This document shows, in pieces, positions 47,596 through 56,985 of a stretch of 64,000 nucleotides of DNA (within the stretch, counting starts at the first letter, position 1; every line of letters starts with the position of its first letter). The position numbers and the translations under genes were made by a program. Source of the stretch: Gammaproteobacteria bacterium (GTDB lineage Bacteria; Pseudomonadota; Gammaproteobacteria; RBG-16-57-12); the NCBI GenBank assembly GCA_021647245.1, contig JAKIVC010000005.1, positions 22,157 through 86,156 on the forward strand, given 5' to 3'. Under the pieces are notes generated by a model. It saw only the letters and a program-made list of their open reading frames with translations. It ran no database searches and was not told the DNA's origin.

Positions 47596-48183
47596 TTACA
47601 CACTCAGTAACAACCAGGCACCAAATACACCACCCAGCACACCGGCCATTCGCAGCAGCCACTCAGCTCGGACGCTTTGAGCCATTCGTCCAAACCAAAC
47701 CGCCCCCAGCTGCAATACCACCGTGGAAATCAGCAGTCCAGCACCATATAACAGTGGCGTTATCGCCACAGGCATTTCGGCACCATGTGCAGTGCCATGA
47801 AATAGCGCAAAGAGAGCCAAAAGTGATGCCGAGACAATCACTGGCAAGCGAGCCAGTGTCGCCACTAACAACCCAGCAACCAATACAGAAACTGCAATAC
47901 CGGTTTCAAGGCTCGGCAAAACAAACCCACTCGCACCCATCACTGCCCCCAGCCCAAGAAATGCCAGAAAAACAGCCATCATCAAGGGTACCTGACTACC
48001 AACACGGGCACCCAACCAAAGCCCTATTGCCAATATTACGATCAGGTGATCCAGCCCCGTCAATGGGTGTAAAATGCCACTTATCAACCCTGAAACTTCA
48101 TGGCTACCGGTGTGGGCTACGGCCAGACCAGGGATAAAAAACACGCTAATAGCGGCGACAATTCGCATCAAATCTTTTTTCAT
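47596..48183 (-). CDS. hupE: HupE/UreJ family membrane protein
   Basis: A 195-residue protein with a signal-like first helix and six further helices. The HupE signature HPLTGLDHLIVILAIG is at about 38-54. The family is linked to nickel uptake. Its position between hupL and hupC is common. The His residues in HPLTGLDH and GTAHGAE are likely metal ligands. Confidence 0.92.
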   Translation of the reverse strand: MKKDLMRIVAAISVFFIPGLAVAHTGSHEVSGLISGILHPLTGLDHLIVILAIGLWLGARVGSQVPLMMAVFLAFLGLGAVMGASGFVLPSLETGIAVSVLVAGLLVATLARLPVIVSASLLALFALFHGTAHGAEMPVAITPLLYGAGLLISTVVLQLGAVWFGRMAQSVRAEWLLRMAGVLGGVFGAWLLLSV

Positions 48184-48203
48184 TTCTATAAACTCCTCAA
48201 AGC

Positions 48204-50009
48204 CTATGAACCCACCGGACTCGTGGTAACCGTTGTTAACTCTTCACCCTCTTCTGTCATTACATGCGTTGAGCAGGCAAGACAAGGGTCAAAGCTGTGG
48301 AGTGTACGCAGAATTTCAACCGGCTCTTCTGCTCGTTCCACCTTGGTATGCATGAGTGATGCCTCAAAAGCACCGATGTTACCCTCTTCATCACGGGGGG
48401 AGCCGTTCCAGGTTGTCGGCACCACGCATTGGTAGTTTTCGATTTTAGTATCTTTGATGCGAATCCAGTGACCCAACGCACCGCGTGGAGCCTCGGTAAA
48501 ACCGACACCCTTGGCCTCACTTGGCCAATCAGCGGGATCCCAAAGCTCTCCATTGTGGGTAGATGAATCACCGTTCTTGATATTCGTCATCAGTTTATCA
48601 AAGAAATAGAGCTGCTGATCGGCGGCCCATTGGGATTCCAATGCGCGAGTAGCGGTGCGGCCAAGAGTGGAAAAGAGTGCCTCCATTGGCACATCCAAAT
48701 CCTTGAGTACCTTGTCGACTTGTTCAGTCCAATACTCATGCCCTTGCGCATAGCCGATAACATAGCGTGCAAGCGGCCCCACCTCCATAGCGTGACCACG
48801 CCAACGGGGAGCTTTGATCCAAGAGTAGCTGGCATTCTCATCCAACTCTTCAATATTTTGTTTGCTACCTTTCGCGCTACTGACGTCAAAATCAGGATCG
48901 GTCACCCCGTCCCACGGGTGCAACCCCTTGGCCCCGTTGGGATATTTATACCAAGAGTGAGGTACAAACTCTTGAATCTCCTCAGGGTCTCGCAGGTCCA
49001 CCTCATGAACTTCGTTAAACTTTCCATTGATAATAGCACCCCGTGGCATCATCAGATTTGATGCTGAATAGTCGTTTGCCTTATCTGGGATATCACCGTA
49101 GGCGAGCACATTTTGGCTAGAGAGGCCGCCACCATAAGTCCACCCTTTGTAAACCTTAGCGATGGCGATAATGTCCGGTATATAGACATTTTCAACAAAG
49201 GTTTTAGTCTCTTGCAGAATCTGATGCACCTGATTCATGTTCACCATATTGAGACCACCTACACCACCCACACCATCCATATTGATCGGACAGGGTACGC
49301 CGCCAACGGTCCAGTTGGGGTGTGTATCCTTGCCGCCAAAAATAGTGCGCGTTTTCATGATCTCTTTCTGAAAATCTAACGCTTCCAGATAGTGGGTGAC
49401 TGCCATGAGATCAGCTTCGGGTGAAAGCAGGTAGGCAGGGTTACTCCAGTATCCATTTTTAAATGGCCCCAACTGCCCGGATTCGATAAATTTTTTCAGG
49501 CGATTCTGCACATCCCGAAAGTAACCAGGTGATGAATTTGGGTGACTGGGTGAGGTTTTCTGTTGAAGTACAGAGGTTGCTCTGGGGTCAGCTTTCAACG
49601 CATTGACCGGATTAACCCAGTCCAGTGCATGCAGGTGATAGAAGTGCACCAGATGGTCGTGAACCTGCAACGAGAGCTGCATGATATTGCGAATACTGTT
49701 GGCATTTTCCGGGATATTAATGCCCAACGCATCTTCCACAGAGCGAACCGAGGTCAATGCATGAGTACCCGTGCAGACCCCACAAATACGCTGTACAAAT
49801 GCCCAGGCATCGCGTGGGTCGCGCCCCTTGAGAATAACCTCTAGCCCACGCCAAATGGTACCGCTGGAAACCGCGTTGGTGATGATATTGTTTTTATCGA
49901 TATTGACCTCAGCTCGCATGTGCCCTTCGATACGGGTTACCGGATCAATCACCACCCGTTGTCCCGAGTTGTTCAGGGTGTAGCCGTTAGGTGTTGTCTT
50001 GATGCTCAT
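48204..50009 (-). CDS. hupL: membrane-bound uptake [NiFe] hydrogenase large subunit
   Basis: A 601-residue catalytic subunit. NiFe ligands are Cys76 and Cys79 ([11 protein letters not shown]) and Cys576 and Cys579 (DPCLACSTH). A 19-residue tail after His582 ([19 protein letters not shown]) would be cut off by HupD. Length and sequence match group 1 periplasmic uptake enzymes. The start overlaps the hupS stop by one base. Confidence 0.97.
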   Translation of the reverse strand: MSIKTTPNGYTLNNSGQRVVIDPVTRIEGHMRAEVNIDKNNIITNAVSSGTIWRGLEVILKGRDPRDAWAFVQRICGVCTGTHALTSVRSVEDALGINIPENANSIRNIMQLSLQVHDHLVHFYHLHALDWVNPVNALKADPRATSVLQQKTSPSHPNSSPGYFRDVQNRLKKFIESGQLGPFKNGYWSNPAYLLSPEADLMAVTHYLEALDFQKEIMKTRTIFGGKDTHPNWTVGGVPCPINMDGVGGVGGLNMVNMNQVHQILQETKTFVENVYIPDIIAIAKVYKGWTYGGGLSSQNVLAYGDIPDKANDYSASNLMMPRGAIINGKFNEVHEVDLRDPEEIQEFVPHSWYKYPNGAKGLHPWDGVTDPDFDVSSAKGSKQNIEELDENASYSWIKAPRWRGHAMEVGPLARYVIGYAQGHEYWTEQVDKVLKDLDVPMEALFSTLGRTATRALESQWAADQQLYFFDKLMTNIKNGDSSTHNGELWDPADWPSEAKGVGFTEAPRGALGHWIRIKDTKIENYQCVVPTTWNGSPRDEEGNIGAFEASLMHTKVERAEEPVEILRTLHSFDPCLACSTHVMTEEGEELTTVTTSPVGS

Positions 50010-51094
50010 TATTCCTGGTCTCCCTTCTGCTGGGCTCGTTTAACTGCAGAGGCCGCCGCATGTGCTGCCACACCCACACCCACCGCTGCTGTGGCCGCAA
50101 TACCCACTTTGTCAGCGTTTGCTTCAATACCAAAATGGTCAATACTCGTCATACGATCATAAAAACTGCCTTTATCCCAAAAGCCATCTTCGGAGCAGCC
50201 AATACAAGGGTGACCGGCCTGTATAGGAAAGGATAAGCCGCCATTCCAGCGAATCGTAGAGCAGGCGTTATAAGTGGTAGGTCCTTTACAACCCATCTTG
50301 TAAAGGCAGTAACCCTTGCGTGCCGCTTCATCATCAAATTTTTCAACAAACTGCCCTGCATCGAAGTGAGAGCGTCGGTAGCACTTATCATGAATACGTT
50401 GGCTATAGAACATCAAGGGTCGCCCTTGCCGATCCAGAGTAGGTAGGCGGTCAAAGGTCAGCATGTAAGTCACCACGCCGGTCATCACCTCAGCAATAGG
50501 CGGGCAGCCGGGCACCTTGATGATGGGAGCATTTCCAATACCCGGGACTTTATGGATCGGCGTAGCACCTGTTGGATTTGGTTTGGCCGCCTGTACGCAG
50601 CCCCAGGATGCACAAGAGCCCCAGGAGATGATCGCTTTGGCATCCTTGGCCACGCGAAGTAGCTGATCAGTAAAAGGCTTGCCACCCACAATGCATGACA
50701 TGCCACCGGTTTTACCCTGATCTAGCCCAGGGTTCCCCTCACAGGCGAGAATATAATTGCCCTTATATTTTTCGATGATTTCATCAATAATCGACTCTGC
50801 CTGATGGCCTGCTGCGGCCATGATAAGGCTATCGTAATCCAGTGAGATCATCGAAAGGATGACATCTTTAGCCAGTGGATGAGCTGAACGTATAAAGGAT
50901 TCAGAGCAGCAAGTGCACTCCAGACCATGCAGCCAGAGCACTGGAATACGCGGCTTGGTCTCCATGGCATGGGCAATTTTCGGTGCAAAGGATGGCCCGA
51001 GTCCCATCGCTGCGGCCGTCAAGCTGCAATACTTTAAAAAACTTCGACGTGTAATGCCTTGACGGCGCATAACGTCGTAAAAGGTCTCGATCAT
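50009..51094 (-). CDS. hupS: membrane-bound uptake [NiFe] hydrogenase small subunit, O2-tolerant type
   Basis: A 361-residue small subunit. It has a Tat signal ([10 protein letters not shown], cut near IAHA at 40-43) and a C-terminal membrane anchor of small residues (about 330-352). The proximal cluster region holds six cysteines: Cys60, Cys62 and Cys63 (ECTCCSE), Cys161 and Cys166 ([11 protein letters not shown]) and Cys197 (PGCPP). Cys62 and Cys166 replace the Gly of standard enzymes, as in the [4Fe-3S] cluster of E. coli Hyd-1 and Ralstonia MBH. It is the first gene of the cluster, about 70 bases downstream of a sigma-54 promoter. Confidence 0.97.
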   Translation of the reverse strand: MIETFYDVMRRQGITRRSFLKYCSLTAAAMGLGPSFAPKIAHAMETKPRIPVLWLHGLECTCCSESFIRSAHPLAKDVILSMISLDYDSLIMAAAGHQAESIIDEIIEKYKGNYILACEGNPGLDQGKTGGMSCIVGGKPFTDQLLRVAKDAKAIISWGSCASWGCVQAAKPNPTGATPIHKVPGIGNAPIIKVPGCPPIAEVMTGVVTYMLTFDRLPTLDRQGRPLMFYSQRIHDKCYRRSHFDAGQFVEKFDDEAARKGYCLYKMGCKGPTTYNACSTIRWNGGLSFPIQAGHPCIGCSEDGFWDKGSFYDRMTSIDHFGIEANADKVGIAATAAVGVGVAAHAAASAVKRAQQKGDQE

Positions 51095-51172
51095 TGCCGG
51101 TATCCTCCAATTCGATATGGCACAGATGCGTTTATTATGAGGTTTTATCTCGACATCTTGCCTATCGGGTAG

Positions 51173-51188
51173 AGCAAATCCTATGCCA
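51173..51188 (-). promoter_or_regulatory. sigma-54 (-24/-12) promoter of the hup operon
   Basis: On the minus strand TGGCATAGGATTTGCT has the -24 GG and the -12 GC exactly ten bases apart and fits TGGCAC-N5-TTGCW with one mismatch. Transcription would start near 51161, giving a leader of about 67 bases before hupS. The cluster encodes a GAFTGA-type activator, HupR, which supports the call. Confidence 0.8.
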
Positions 51189-51329
51189 CCTTGAATTAGT
51201 TCTATCTATTCAACTGGTTATCCAAAATAAAAAACAAAGGAGTAACTTATCAGCCGAAAGCATACAGGGGGAGGCAACCATCAAGTGGAAAGTCGATTTC
51301 CACTATATTTATGGAGAAATAAGGGGTTG

Positions 51330-51408
51330 CTAGACTTTATGTATTAACTCGCCACCAGCTTAATTATCCATAATATGGATTGTTGGCGAGTAAATACATA
51401 AAGTCTAG
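51330..51408. repeat. nested palindrome between tRNA-Met and hupS
   Basis: Two 25-base arms starting CTAGACTTTATGTATT and ending AAATACATAAAGTCTAG are complementary at 24 of 25 positions. The 29-base centre contains a second palindrome, ATCCATA-A-TATGGAT. No T-tract follows and no ORF lies inside. It could be a MITE or IS remnant, or a protein-binding site upstream of the sigma-54 promoter. The rest of 51189-51554 shows nothing I can assign. Confidence 0.75.
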
Positions 51409-51554
51409 GGAGAATAAAACAAAAAAATCACACCACCCGAGCCAAGCTTTTGATCGCTTGAGACAGTGAGAGGGGTGAGGTCGGCGGGGGAGGTGTATTG
51501 AGGGTGGTAGCAGCCGTTTTACACACTGCCGAAGAATTACCCTGCAAAAATATA

Positions 51555-51631
51555 TGGTGGCTATACCTAGATTCGAACTAGGGACCCCATCATTATGAGT
51601 GATGTGCTCTAACCAGCTGAGCTATATAGCC
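51555..51631 (-). tRNA. tRNA-Met (anticodon CAT, elongator)
   Basis: A complete cloverleaf with encoded CCA. The acceptor stem is GGCTATA/TATAGCC and the anticodon loop is CTCATAA. The first acceptor pair is intact and the sequence resembles E. coli elongator tRNA-Met, so it is not the initiator. Confidence 0.94.
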
Positions 51632-51703
51632 GTTTCAAGAAGCGCGTATTCTCTATTTATCGAGTGGTTATGTCAATGCCTAACAGAACAAAATCGATAA
51701 TTT

Positions 51704-52795
51704 TTAAACATTAAAGCGAAAGTGCATCACATCGCCATCTTGTACAATGTACTCTTTACCCTCTAGGCGCAGCTTACCGGCCTCCTTGGCACCTGCTTCA
51801 CCGTTAAAATGAATGAAGTCATCATAGGCAGTCACTTCGGCACGAATGAAGCCCTTTTCAAAGTCCGTGTGGATAACCCCAGCGGCCTGGGGAGCCGTGG
51901 CACCCACTTTTACGGTCCAGGCACGCACCTCTTTGACACCCGCAGTGAAGTAGGTCTGCAAGCCCAGCAAGCCATATGCCGCATGGATGACACGATCCAG
52001 CCCTGGCTCTTCAATACCTAAGTCATCTAGGAACTCTTTTTTATCATCGTCTTCTAACTGTGAGAGCTCGGCTTCTATCGCGGCACAAACCGCCACCACC
52101 ACCGCCCCCTCTTCTTGCGCAAGCGCTGTCACGCTATCCAGCAGTGGATTATTCTCAAAACCATCATCTGTCACATTGGCGATATACATTGTGGGTTTGA
52201 TTGTCAGCAGGTGAAGGTCCCGTAACAGTAGCTTCTCTTCAGGCTCAAGCGGCAGTAGGCGCACTAGGTGCCCCTCATCCAGCTGCTCCTTTACCTTCTC
52301 AAAAACAACCAGCTGCGCTTTCGCCTCTTTGTCACCACTTCTGGCGGTCTTGGTGGCGCGTAAAATAGCCTTATCTACGGTATCCATGTCCGCCAGCGCC
52401 AGCTCCGTATTGATGATTTCTATATCACTCAGCGGGTCAACTTTCCCTGCAACATGTACCACATTGTCATCATTAAAACAGCGGACAACATGGACAATGG
52501 CATCGGTTTCGCGGATGTTAGCCAGAAACTTATTACCCAACCCCTCGCCCTTAGAGGCACCCTCCACTAAACCTGCAATATCTACAAACTCTACCATGGT
52601 CGATAGGACGCGCTCGGGCTTAACAAGCTCTGCCAGTTTTCGCTCTCGAATATCAGGCACTGGAACAATGCCCACGTTAGGATCGATGGTGCAGAACGGG
52701 TAATTTGCCGCTTCAATTTCTGCACTGGTCAATGCATTGAATAGTGTTGATTTTCCTACATTGGGCAGGCCAACAATTCCGCATTTGATTCCCAT
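51704..52795 (-). CDS. ychF: redox-regulated ATPase YchF (Obg family)
   Basis: A 363-residue protein with P-loop [15 protein letters not shown], where NVGKS follows the Obg pattern, a helical middle domain and a C-terminal TGS domain ([15 protein letters not shown]). It binds ATP in preference to GTP and associates with ribosomes. It follows pth by 16 bases and is likely co-transcribed with it. Confidence 0.97.
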   Translation of the reverse strand: MGIKCGIVGLPNVGKSTLFNALTSAEIEAANYPFCTIDPNVGIVPVPDIRERKLAELVKPERVLSTMVEFVDIAGLVEGASKGEGLGNKFLANIRETDAIVHVVRCFNDDNVVHVAGKVDPLSDIEIINTELALADMDTVDKAILRATKTARSGDKEAKAQLVVFEKVKEQLDEGHLVRLLPLEPEEKLLLRDLHLLTIKPTMYIANVTDDGFENNPLLDSVTALAQEEGAVVVAVCAAIEAELSQLEDDDKKEFLDDLGIEEPGLDRVIHAAYGLLGLQTYFTAGVKEVRAWTVKVGATAPQAAGVIHTDFEKGFIRAEVTAYDDFIHFNGEAGAKEAGKLRLEGKEYIVQDGDVMHFRFNV

Positions 52796-52811
52796 GGTAT
52801 GGCTCTCGCTT

Positions 52812-53393
52812 TTAAGGTTTATAGCTGTGGAGGTGGTTCATTGCTTTGCCCATTTCACCTGAAATAATCAGCTGTAATTGGCACAAAACTTCGTCGATGG
52901 CATACTCCATCAAACGCGCCTCATCAGGCTTTGGTTTAGATAAAACGTAGTGGCTTACTTCGCGGCTATGCCCCGGGTGATCGATCCCCAGGCGCAGGCG
53001 CATAAACTCTTTACTGCCCAGCTGGGCAATGATGTCACGCAGGCCATTATGGCCACCATGACCGCCCCCTTTTTTCAGGCGAATCGAGCCTGTTGGTATA
53101 TCCAGTTCATCATGGACAACCAAAACATTTTCGGGGGGGATTTTGTAGAAGTGAGCCAGAGCGGCAACCGACTGACCACTTCTATTCATATAAGTGAGGG
53201 GTTTGATCAACCAGACATCCTGGCCCTCTATTTTAACCTTGGCGACTTCACCATGAAATTTTCTTTCATGTTTAAAGGGTACGCCTTTACTCCGTGCCAA
53301 CTGGTTTACAAACCAAAAACCGACATTGTGGCGTGTCATTTCATATTGGCTGCCCGGGTTACCCAAGCCTGCAATAAGATTGATCTGTGCCAT
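52812..53393 (-). CDS. pth: peptidyl-tRNA hydrolase
   Basis: A 193-residue enzyme that frees tRNA from prematurely released peptidyl-tRNA. The catalytic His22 is in [10 protein letters not shown], after the GLGNPG motif, and the substrate-binding [14 protein letters not shown] stretch is intact. It lies between rplY and ychF, the usual order. Confidence 0.97.
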   Translation of the reverse strand: MAQINLIAGLGNPGSQYEMTRHNVGFWFVNQLARSKGVPFKHERKFHGEVAKVKIEGQDVWLIKPLTYMNRSGQSVAALAHFYKIPPENVLVVHDELDIPTGSIRLKKGGGHGGHNGLRDIIAQLGSKEFMRLRLGIDHPGHSREVSHYVLSKPKPDEARLMEYAIDEVLCQLQLIISGEMGKAMNHLHSYKP

Positions 53394-53434
53394 AATGTCG
53401 GTTTTTAATGTGGAGAGTATTGAATCGAGGTCAG

Positions 53435-54082
53435 TTACTCAGCGGCTGGTGCCTCAGCCTCACCTTCAGCAGCGTCTGCATCCTCTTCCTCTTCTGACGC
53501 GCCGCCTTTAGCCTTGATGCTAACGATTGACTGATCATGGCCTTCGCCGTGGCTCAGTTCAACCAGTGAAACACCTTCTGGCAAGTTAACCTCTGAAAGG
53601 TGAATAGAAGCACCCACCTCAAGAGAAGAGACGTCAACTTCGATATATTCAGGCAATAATTTTGCCTGGCAGGCAATATTCAAACTGGTGCTGGCGTGTA
53701 CCACCTGGCCACCCTCTTTAACACCCGGCGCACTCTCTTCATTGATGAAGTGGATCGGCACCTGCATGTGAATCACTTCGTTGTCGCTCACACGCTGTAG
53801 ATCCAAATGCAGGATCACATCACGGGCAGGATGACGGTGCAGGTCTTTCAGTACCGCTTTACACTCTTTACCCTCAACATTGATTGTCAGGATATGTGAA
53901 TAGAATGCCTCATCCTGTAATTTACGGGCCAGCTCATTGTGTAGAACGCTGATGGAGGTAGGCTCTTCTTTGCCACCATAGATAATGCCAGGCACTAGAT
54001 TTGTACGACGCAGGCGGCGGCTCGCTCCTTTCCCCAGGTCGGTACGCAGTGTGGCATTCAGTGAAAAATCAACTGTACTCAT
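53435..54082 (-). CDS. rplY: 50S ribosomal protein L25, long (CTC) form
   Basis: A 215-residue L25 with the N-terminal 5S-rRNA-binding domain (GASRRLRR, VPGIIYGG) and a C-terminal beta domain. An acidic, Ala/Glu-rich tail of about 25 residues ends the protein. It lies 41 bases before pth. Confidence 0.96.
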   Translation of the reverse strand: MSTVDFSLNATLRTDLGKGASRRLRRTNLVPGIIYGGKEEPTSISVLHNELARKLQDEAFYSHILTINVEGKECKAVLKDLHRHPARDVILHLDLQRVSDNEVIHMQVPIHFINEESAPGVKEGGQVVHASTSLNIACQAKLLPEYIEVDVSSLEVGASIHLSEVNLPEGVSLVELSHGEGHDQSIVSIKAKGGASEEEEDADAAEGEAEAPAAE

Positions 54083-54191
54083 TTGATGTAAACTCCATCG
54101 TTAGATTAAAGTGCATGGCTAAAACCATGCTGGTTACACCCGATCCGCGACCAGAGTGGGTGTTTAAAAAAGAGGCTCAAAAACAGAAAAA

Positions 54192-54217
54192 GACCCTCCC
54201 CATTTCTGGGGAGAGCC
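54192..54217 (-). terminator. intrinsic terminator after prs
   Basis: On the minus strand GGCTCTCCCC pairs with GGGGAGGGTC around AGAAAT and is followed by TTTTTC. It lies about 20 bases after the prs stop codon. The plus strand also reads into CTTTTT, so it may work in both directions. Confidence 0.85.
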
Positions 54218-54238
54218 TTTTTACCACAATCCTGCGGA

Positions 54239-55192
54239 CTAATCCATAAAAAGTGAACTGACCGACTCTTCAAAACTGATGCGGCGAATGGTCTCTGCCA
54301 GTAGCTCTGAAATACTCAATTGACGAACCCGGTCACACTTGACCGCTGCAGCATTGAGTGGAATGGTATCGGTTACCACCAGCTCATCCAGCATAGAGTT
54401 TTCAATGTTCTGAATCGCTGGCCCCGAAAGTACCGGGTGAGTCACGTAGGCGATAACCCGTGTTGCGCCGCGCTCTTTCAATGCGTTGGCAGCCTGGCAC
54501 AAGGTACCCGCTGTATCGACCAGATCATCAACCAATATACAGGTACGGCCCGTCACTTCACCAATGATGTTCATTATTTTGGCTTCATTGGGTTTTGGGC
54601 GGCGCTTATCGATAATCGCCAAGTCAGAATCATCCAATAACTTGGCCATGGCACGGGCACGTACGACACCACCGACATCGGGAGAGACTACCACAATGTT
54701 TTCATAATTTTGACGCCAGATATCGCTCAGTAGAATGGGTGAGGCGTAAATATTATCCACCGGCACATCAAAGAAGCCCTGTATTTGATCTGCGTGTACA
54801 TCAATCGTCAATACACGATCAACACCGGCAGCTTGTATCATATTGGCGATTAATTTTGCGGTAATCGGCACACGAGCAGAGCGTGGCCGGCGATCTTGGC
54901 GCGAATAACCAAAATAGGGAATGACAGCGGTGACTCGATAAGCTGAGGCGCGGCGAACCGCATCTGCAATAACCAAAAGCTCCATCAGGTTATCGTTGGT
55001 CGGCACACAGGTGGGCTGAATGATGAAAACATCTTTTCCGCGGACGTTATCGATGATTTCCACCATCACTTCGCCATCGCTGAACTGCCCGACTGATGCC
55101 TTGCCCGCTGGAAGGCCAAGATGTTTGACGACAGCATCAGTCAATTGTGGGTTTGCATTTCCACCAAAGACAATCATCTGCTTGTCTGACAC
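54239..55192 (-). CDS. prs: ribose-phosphate pyrophosphokinase
   Basis: A 317-residue PRPP synthase. The family motifs are all seen: [10 protein letters not shown] near the start, the flexible loop [17 protein letters not shown] and the PRPP loop [12 protein letters not shown]. It supplies PRPP for nucleotide, His and Trp synthesis. It is downstream of tRNA-Gln on the same strand, the common gammaproteobacterial order. Confidence 0.98.
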   Translation of the reverse strand: MSDKQMIVFGGNANPQLTDAVVKHLGLPAGKASVGQFSDGEVMVEIIDNVRGKDVFIIQPTCVPTNDNLMELLVIADAVRRASAYRVTAVIPYFGYSRQDRRPRSARVPITAKLIANMIQAAGVDRVLTIDVHADQIQGFFDVPVDNIYASPILLSDIWRQNYENIVVVSPDVGGVVRARAMAKLLDDSDLAIIDKRRPKPNEAKIMNIIGEVTGRTCILVDDLVDTAGTLCQAANALKERGATRVIAYVTHPVLSGPAIQNIENSMLDELVVTDTIPLNAAAVKCDRVRQLSISELLAETIRRISFEESVSSLFMD

Positions 55193-55222
55193 TGCTGTTT
55201 CCTCAAGTGGAACACAAGAATA

Positions 55223-55297
55223 TGGCTGGGCTACCAGGATTCGAACCTGGGGATGCTGGGATCAAAACCCAGTGCCTTACCGCTTGGCGATAGCCCA
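55223..55297 (-). tRNA. tRNA-Gln (anticodon TTG)
   Basis: A complete cloverleaf with encoded CCA. The acceptor stem is TGGGCTA/TAGCCCA and the anticodon loop TTTTGAT gives TTG. It sits between ispE and prs on the same strand. Confidence 0.95.
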
Positions 55298-55305
55298 ATA
55301 ATTGA

Positions 55306-56166
55306 TTAATGACCCGCTACTGATCGGATGCGTTGCATTTTAAACCATAACGGGGAAGAATTCATCCCCCTTGCAACAAAGCCTTGCCAATTTTCAGGAA
55401 GTTTTTTAAGCACACTCTGTGCATCCACTTCCTGGGCAAAACTTGCAAAAACACAGGCACCCGTGCCGGTCATCTTAGTGGGTGCATATTTGGAAAGCCA
55501 CTCAATGGATTTCCGCACCTCAGGATAGCGTTTGCTAACCACTGGCTCACAGACATTACTGCTATTGCCCCCTAAGAAGTCGCGCATTTTGATAGAAGCA
55601 CACTCTCTTGTCAACTCAAAATCATTAAAAATTTCAGCGGTTGAGACGTGGCAAGCCGGGATCAGCACCAAGTACCAAGGCTCCTCGGGTTGTACCGGGG
55701 TCAACTTCTCGCCAACACCTTCTGCCCAGGCAGCCCAGCCATGCACAAAGACCGGCACATCAGCTCCCAGCTGCATACCCAGTTTCGCCAGCTCATCCGC
55801 ACTCAGGCCTAAACCCCACAGGTGGTTTAATGCGACCAGTGTGGTTGCCGCATCCGAACTGCCACCGCCAAGACCACCGCCCATCGGCAGCTTTTTATCA
55901 ATACGAATATCCACCCCCACTCCACAGCGCGTGTGTTGCTGCAAAAGTGTTGCTGCTTTTACCACTAGGTCATCCGCCTCAGCAATGCCATCAAGCTCAG
56001 TGGCGCGATGAATTTCACCATCATCCCGCAGCTCAAAGCAAAGCTCATCACCGTAGTCGAGAAACTGAAACAGCGTTTGCAGCTCATGGTAGCCGTCCGC
56101 ACGACGGCCCGTGATGTGCAAAAAGAGGTTTAATTTGGCCGGTGCAGGCCAGCTTTCAGTATTCAT
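55306..56166 (-). CDS. ispE: 4-diphosphocytidyl-2-C-methyl-D-erythritol kinase
   Basis: A 286-residue GHMP kinase of the MEP isoprenoid pathway. The ATP-binding glycine loop [15 protein letters not shown] and the N-terminal [16 protein letters not shown] are typical. ATG 56166 is chosen for its AGAGG spacing and N-terminus; the frame is open nine codons further. It lies just upstream of tRNA-Gln, with 219 unassigned bases between it and lolB. Confidence 0.96.
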   Translation of the reverse strand: MNTESWPAPAKLNLFLHITGRRADGYHELQTLFQFLDYGDELCFELRDDGEIHRATELDGIAEADDLVVKAATLLQQHTRCGVGVDIRIDKKLPMGGGLGGGSSDAATTLVALNHLWGLGLSADELAKLGMQLGADVPVFVHGWAAWAEGVGEKLTPVQPEEPWYLVLIPACHVSTAEIFNDFELTRECASIKMRDFLGGNSSNVCEPVVSKRYPEVRKSIEWLSKYAPTKMTGTGACVFASFAQEVDAQSVLKKLPENWQGFVARGMNSSPLWFKMQRIRSVAGH

Positions 56167-56385
56167 TAAAAGACCTCTGTTAATTCTAAGCACGTCAGCT
56201 TGAGATTCGAAACTTGTCGATTGAAGGCGAAAATCGCACCTAATACCCCAGAATACGCCCTCTTGAGCACGTTTAGTTTGCCTTGTGACCAGGCTATTGC
56301 GAAGAGTTGCAACGCAAAAACGACAGCTTTCAAGCCGAGGAGTGCATTTATGAATTACGAGGGGCTTCCAATAGTCAGTTTTTAT

Positions 56386-56985
56386 CTACTCTTCAGGCTG
56401 AAGCCAATGATCTATCACCAACCTCACCCTCAACTGCTGGTTTTTTATGACGATTTTACCGGGCAGTTCAATCTGCTGAAACAATCGATAACGCGGGTAG
56501 CTGACATGCCACTCACCTTGTTGCAGTGAGGCAATACGTTCGAACTCATCCAGTGTAACCAGTGGTGGAGATTTAGCCGGGTCGGGGTGACCCACCGCCC
56601 AGTATTGCAGGCTGGAGATAGGTATCCGCCAGCCCAGTGCCTCATACATTAGTTGCTCCGGCCCTTCATGGCCAACAAGTTCGCCCTCAGAAGTGTTGAG
56701 CACAACACGATATGGGTCACCCGTTAAACGAACCGCCCCCTGACCAAATGGCCCACTGAGGTTAATATCGTACGCTTTATCTCGCTGCTGCCAATACAAC
56801 GAACCACTCCATGAGTCACTGGCCGTTTTAATTGCAAAACGCCCCTCCAGTCGCCACTCAGTAAGCTGCTGAAGTCTTGCCTCCCGCTGTTGCCAGTCAA
56901 GTAACTGCGGTGTATGCGAGGGTACTGAAGCGCAACCACTGAGCATTAATACGCTCAACACCACGGCCAGTGTGGCACACTTCAT
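56386..56985 (-). CDS. lolB: outer-membrane lipoprotein LolB
   Basis: A 199-residue lipoprotein receptor with lipobox LSGC (Cys18). The conserved stretch LQQLTEWRLEGRFAIKT is at about 38-54. It takes lipoproteins from LolA and inserts them in the outer membrane. Its start overlaps the stop of the upstream TPR gene (ATGA). Confidence 0.93.
   Translation of the reverse strand: MKCATLAVVLSVLMLSGCASVPSHTPQLLDWQQREARLQQLTEWRLEGRFAIKTASDSWSGSLYWQQRDKAYDINLSGPFGQGAVRLTGDPYRVVLNTSEGELVGHEGPEQLMYEALGWRIPISSLQYWAVGHPDPAKSPPLVTLDEFERIASLQQGEWHVSYPRYRLFQQIELPGKIVIKNQQLRVRLVIDHWLQPEE

Noticed and set aside
56200..56529. 109-codon plus-strand frame between ispE and lolB
   Set aside because: Its second half is antisense to lolB and its first half shows no Shine-Dalgarno or recognisable protein features.
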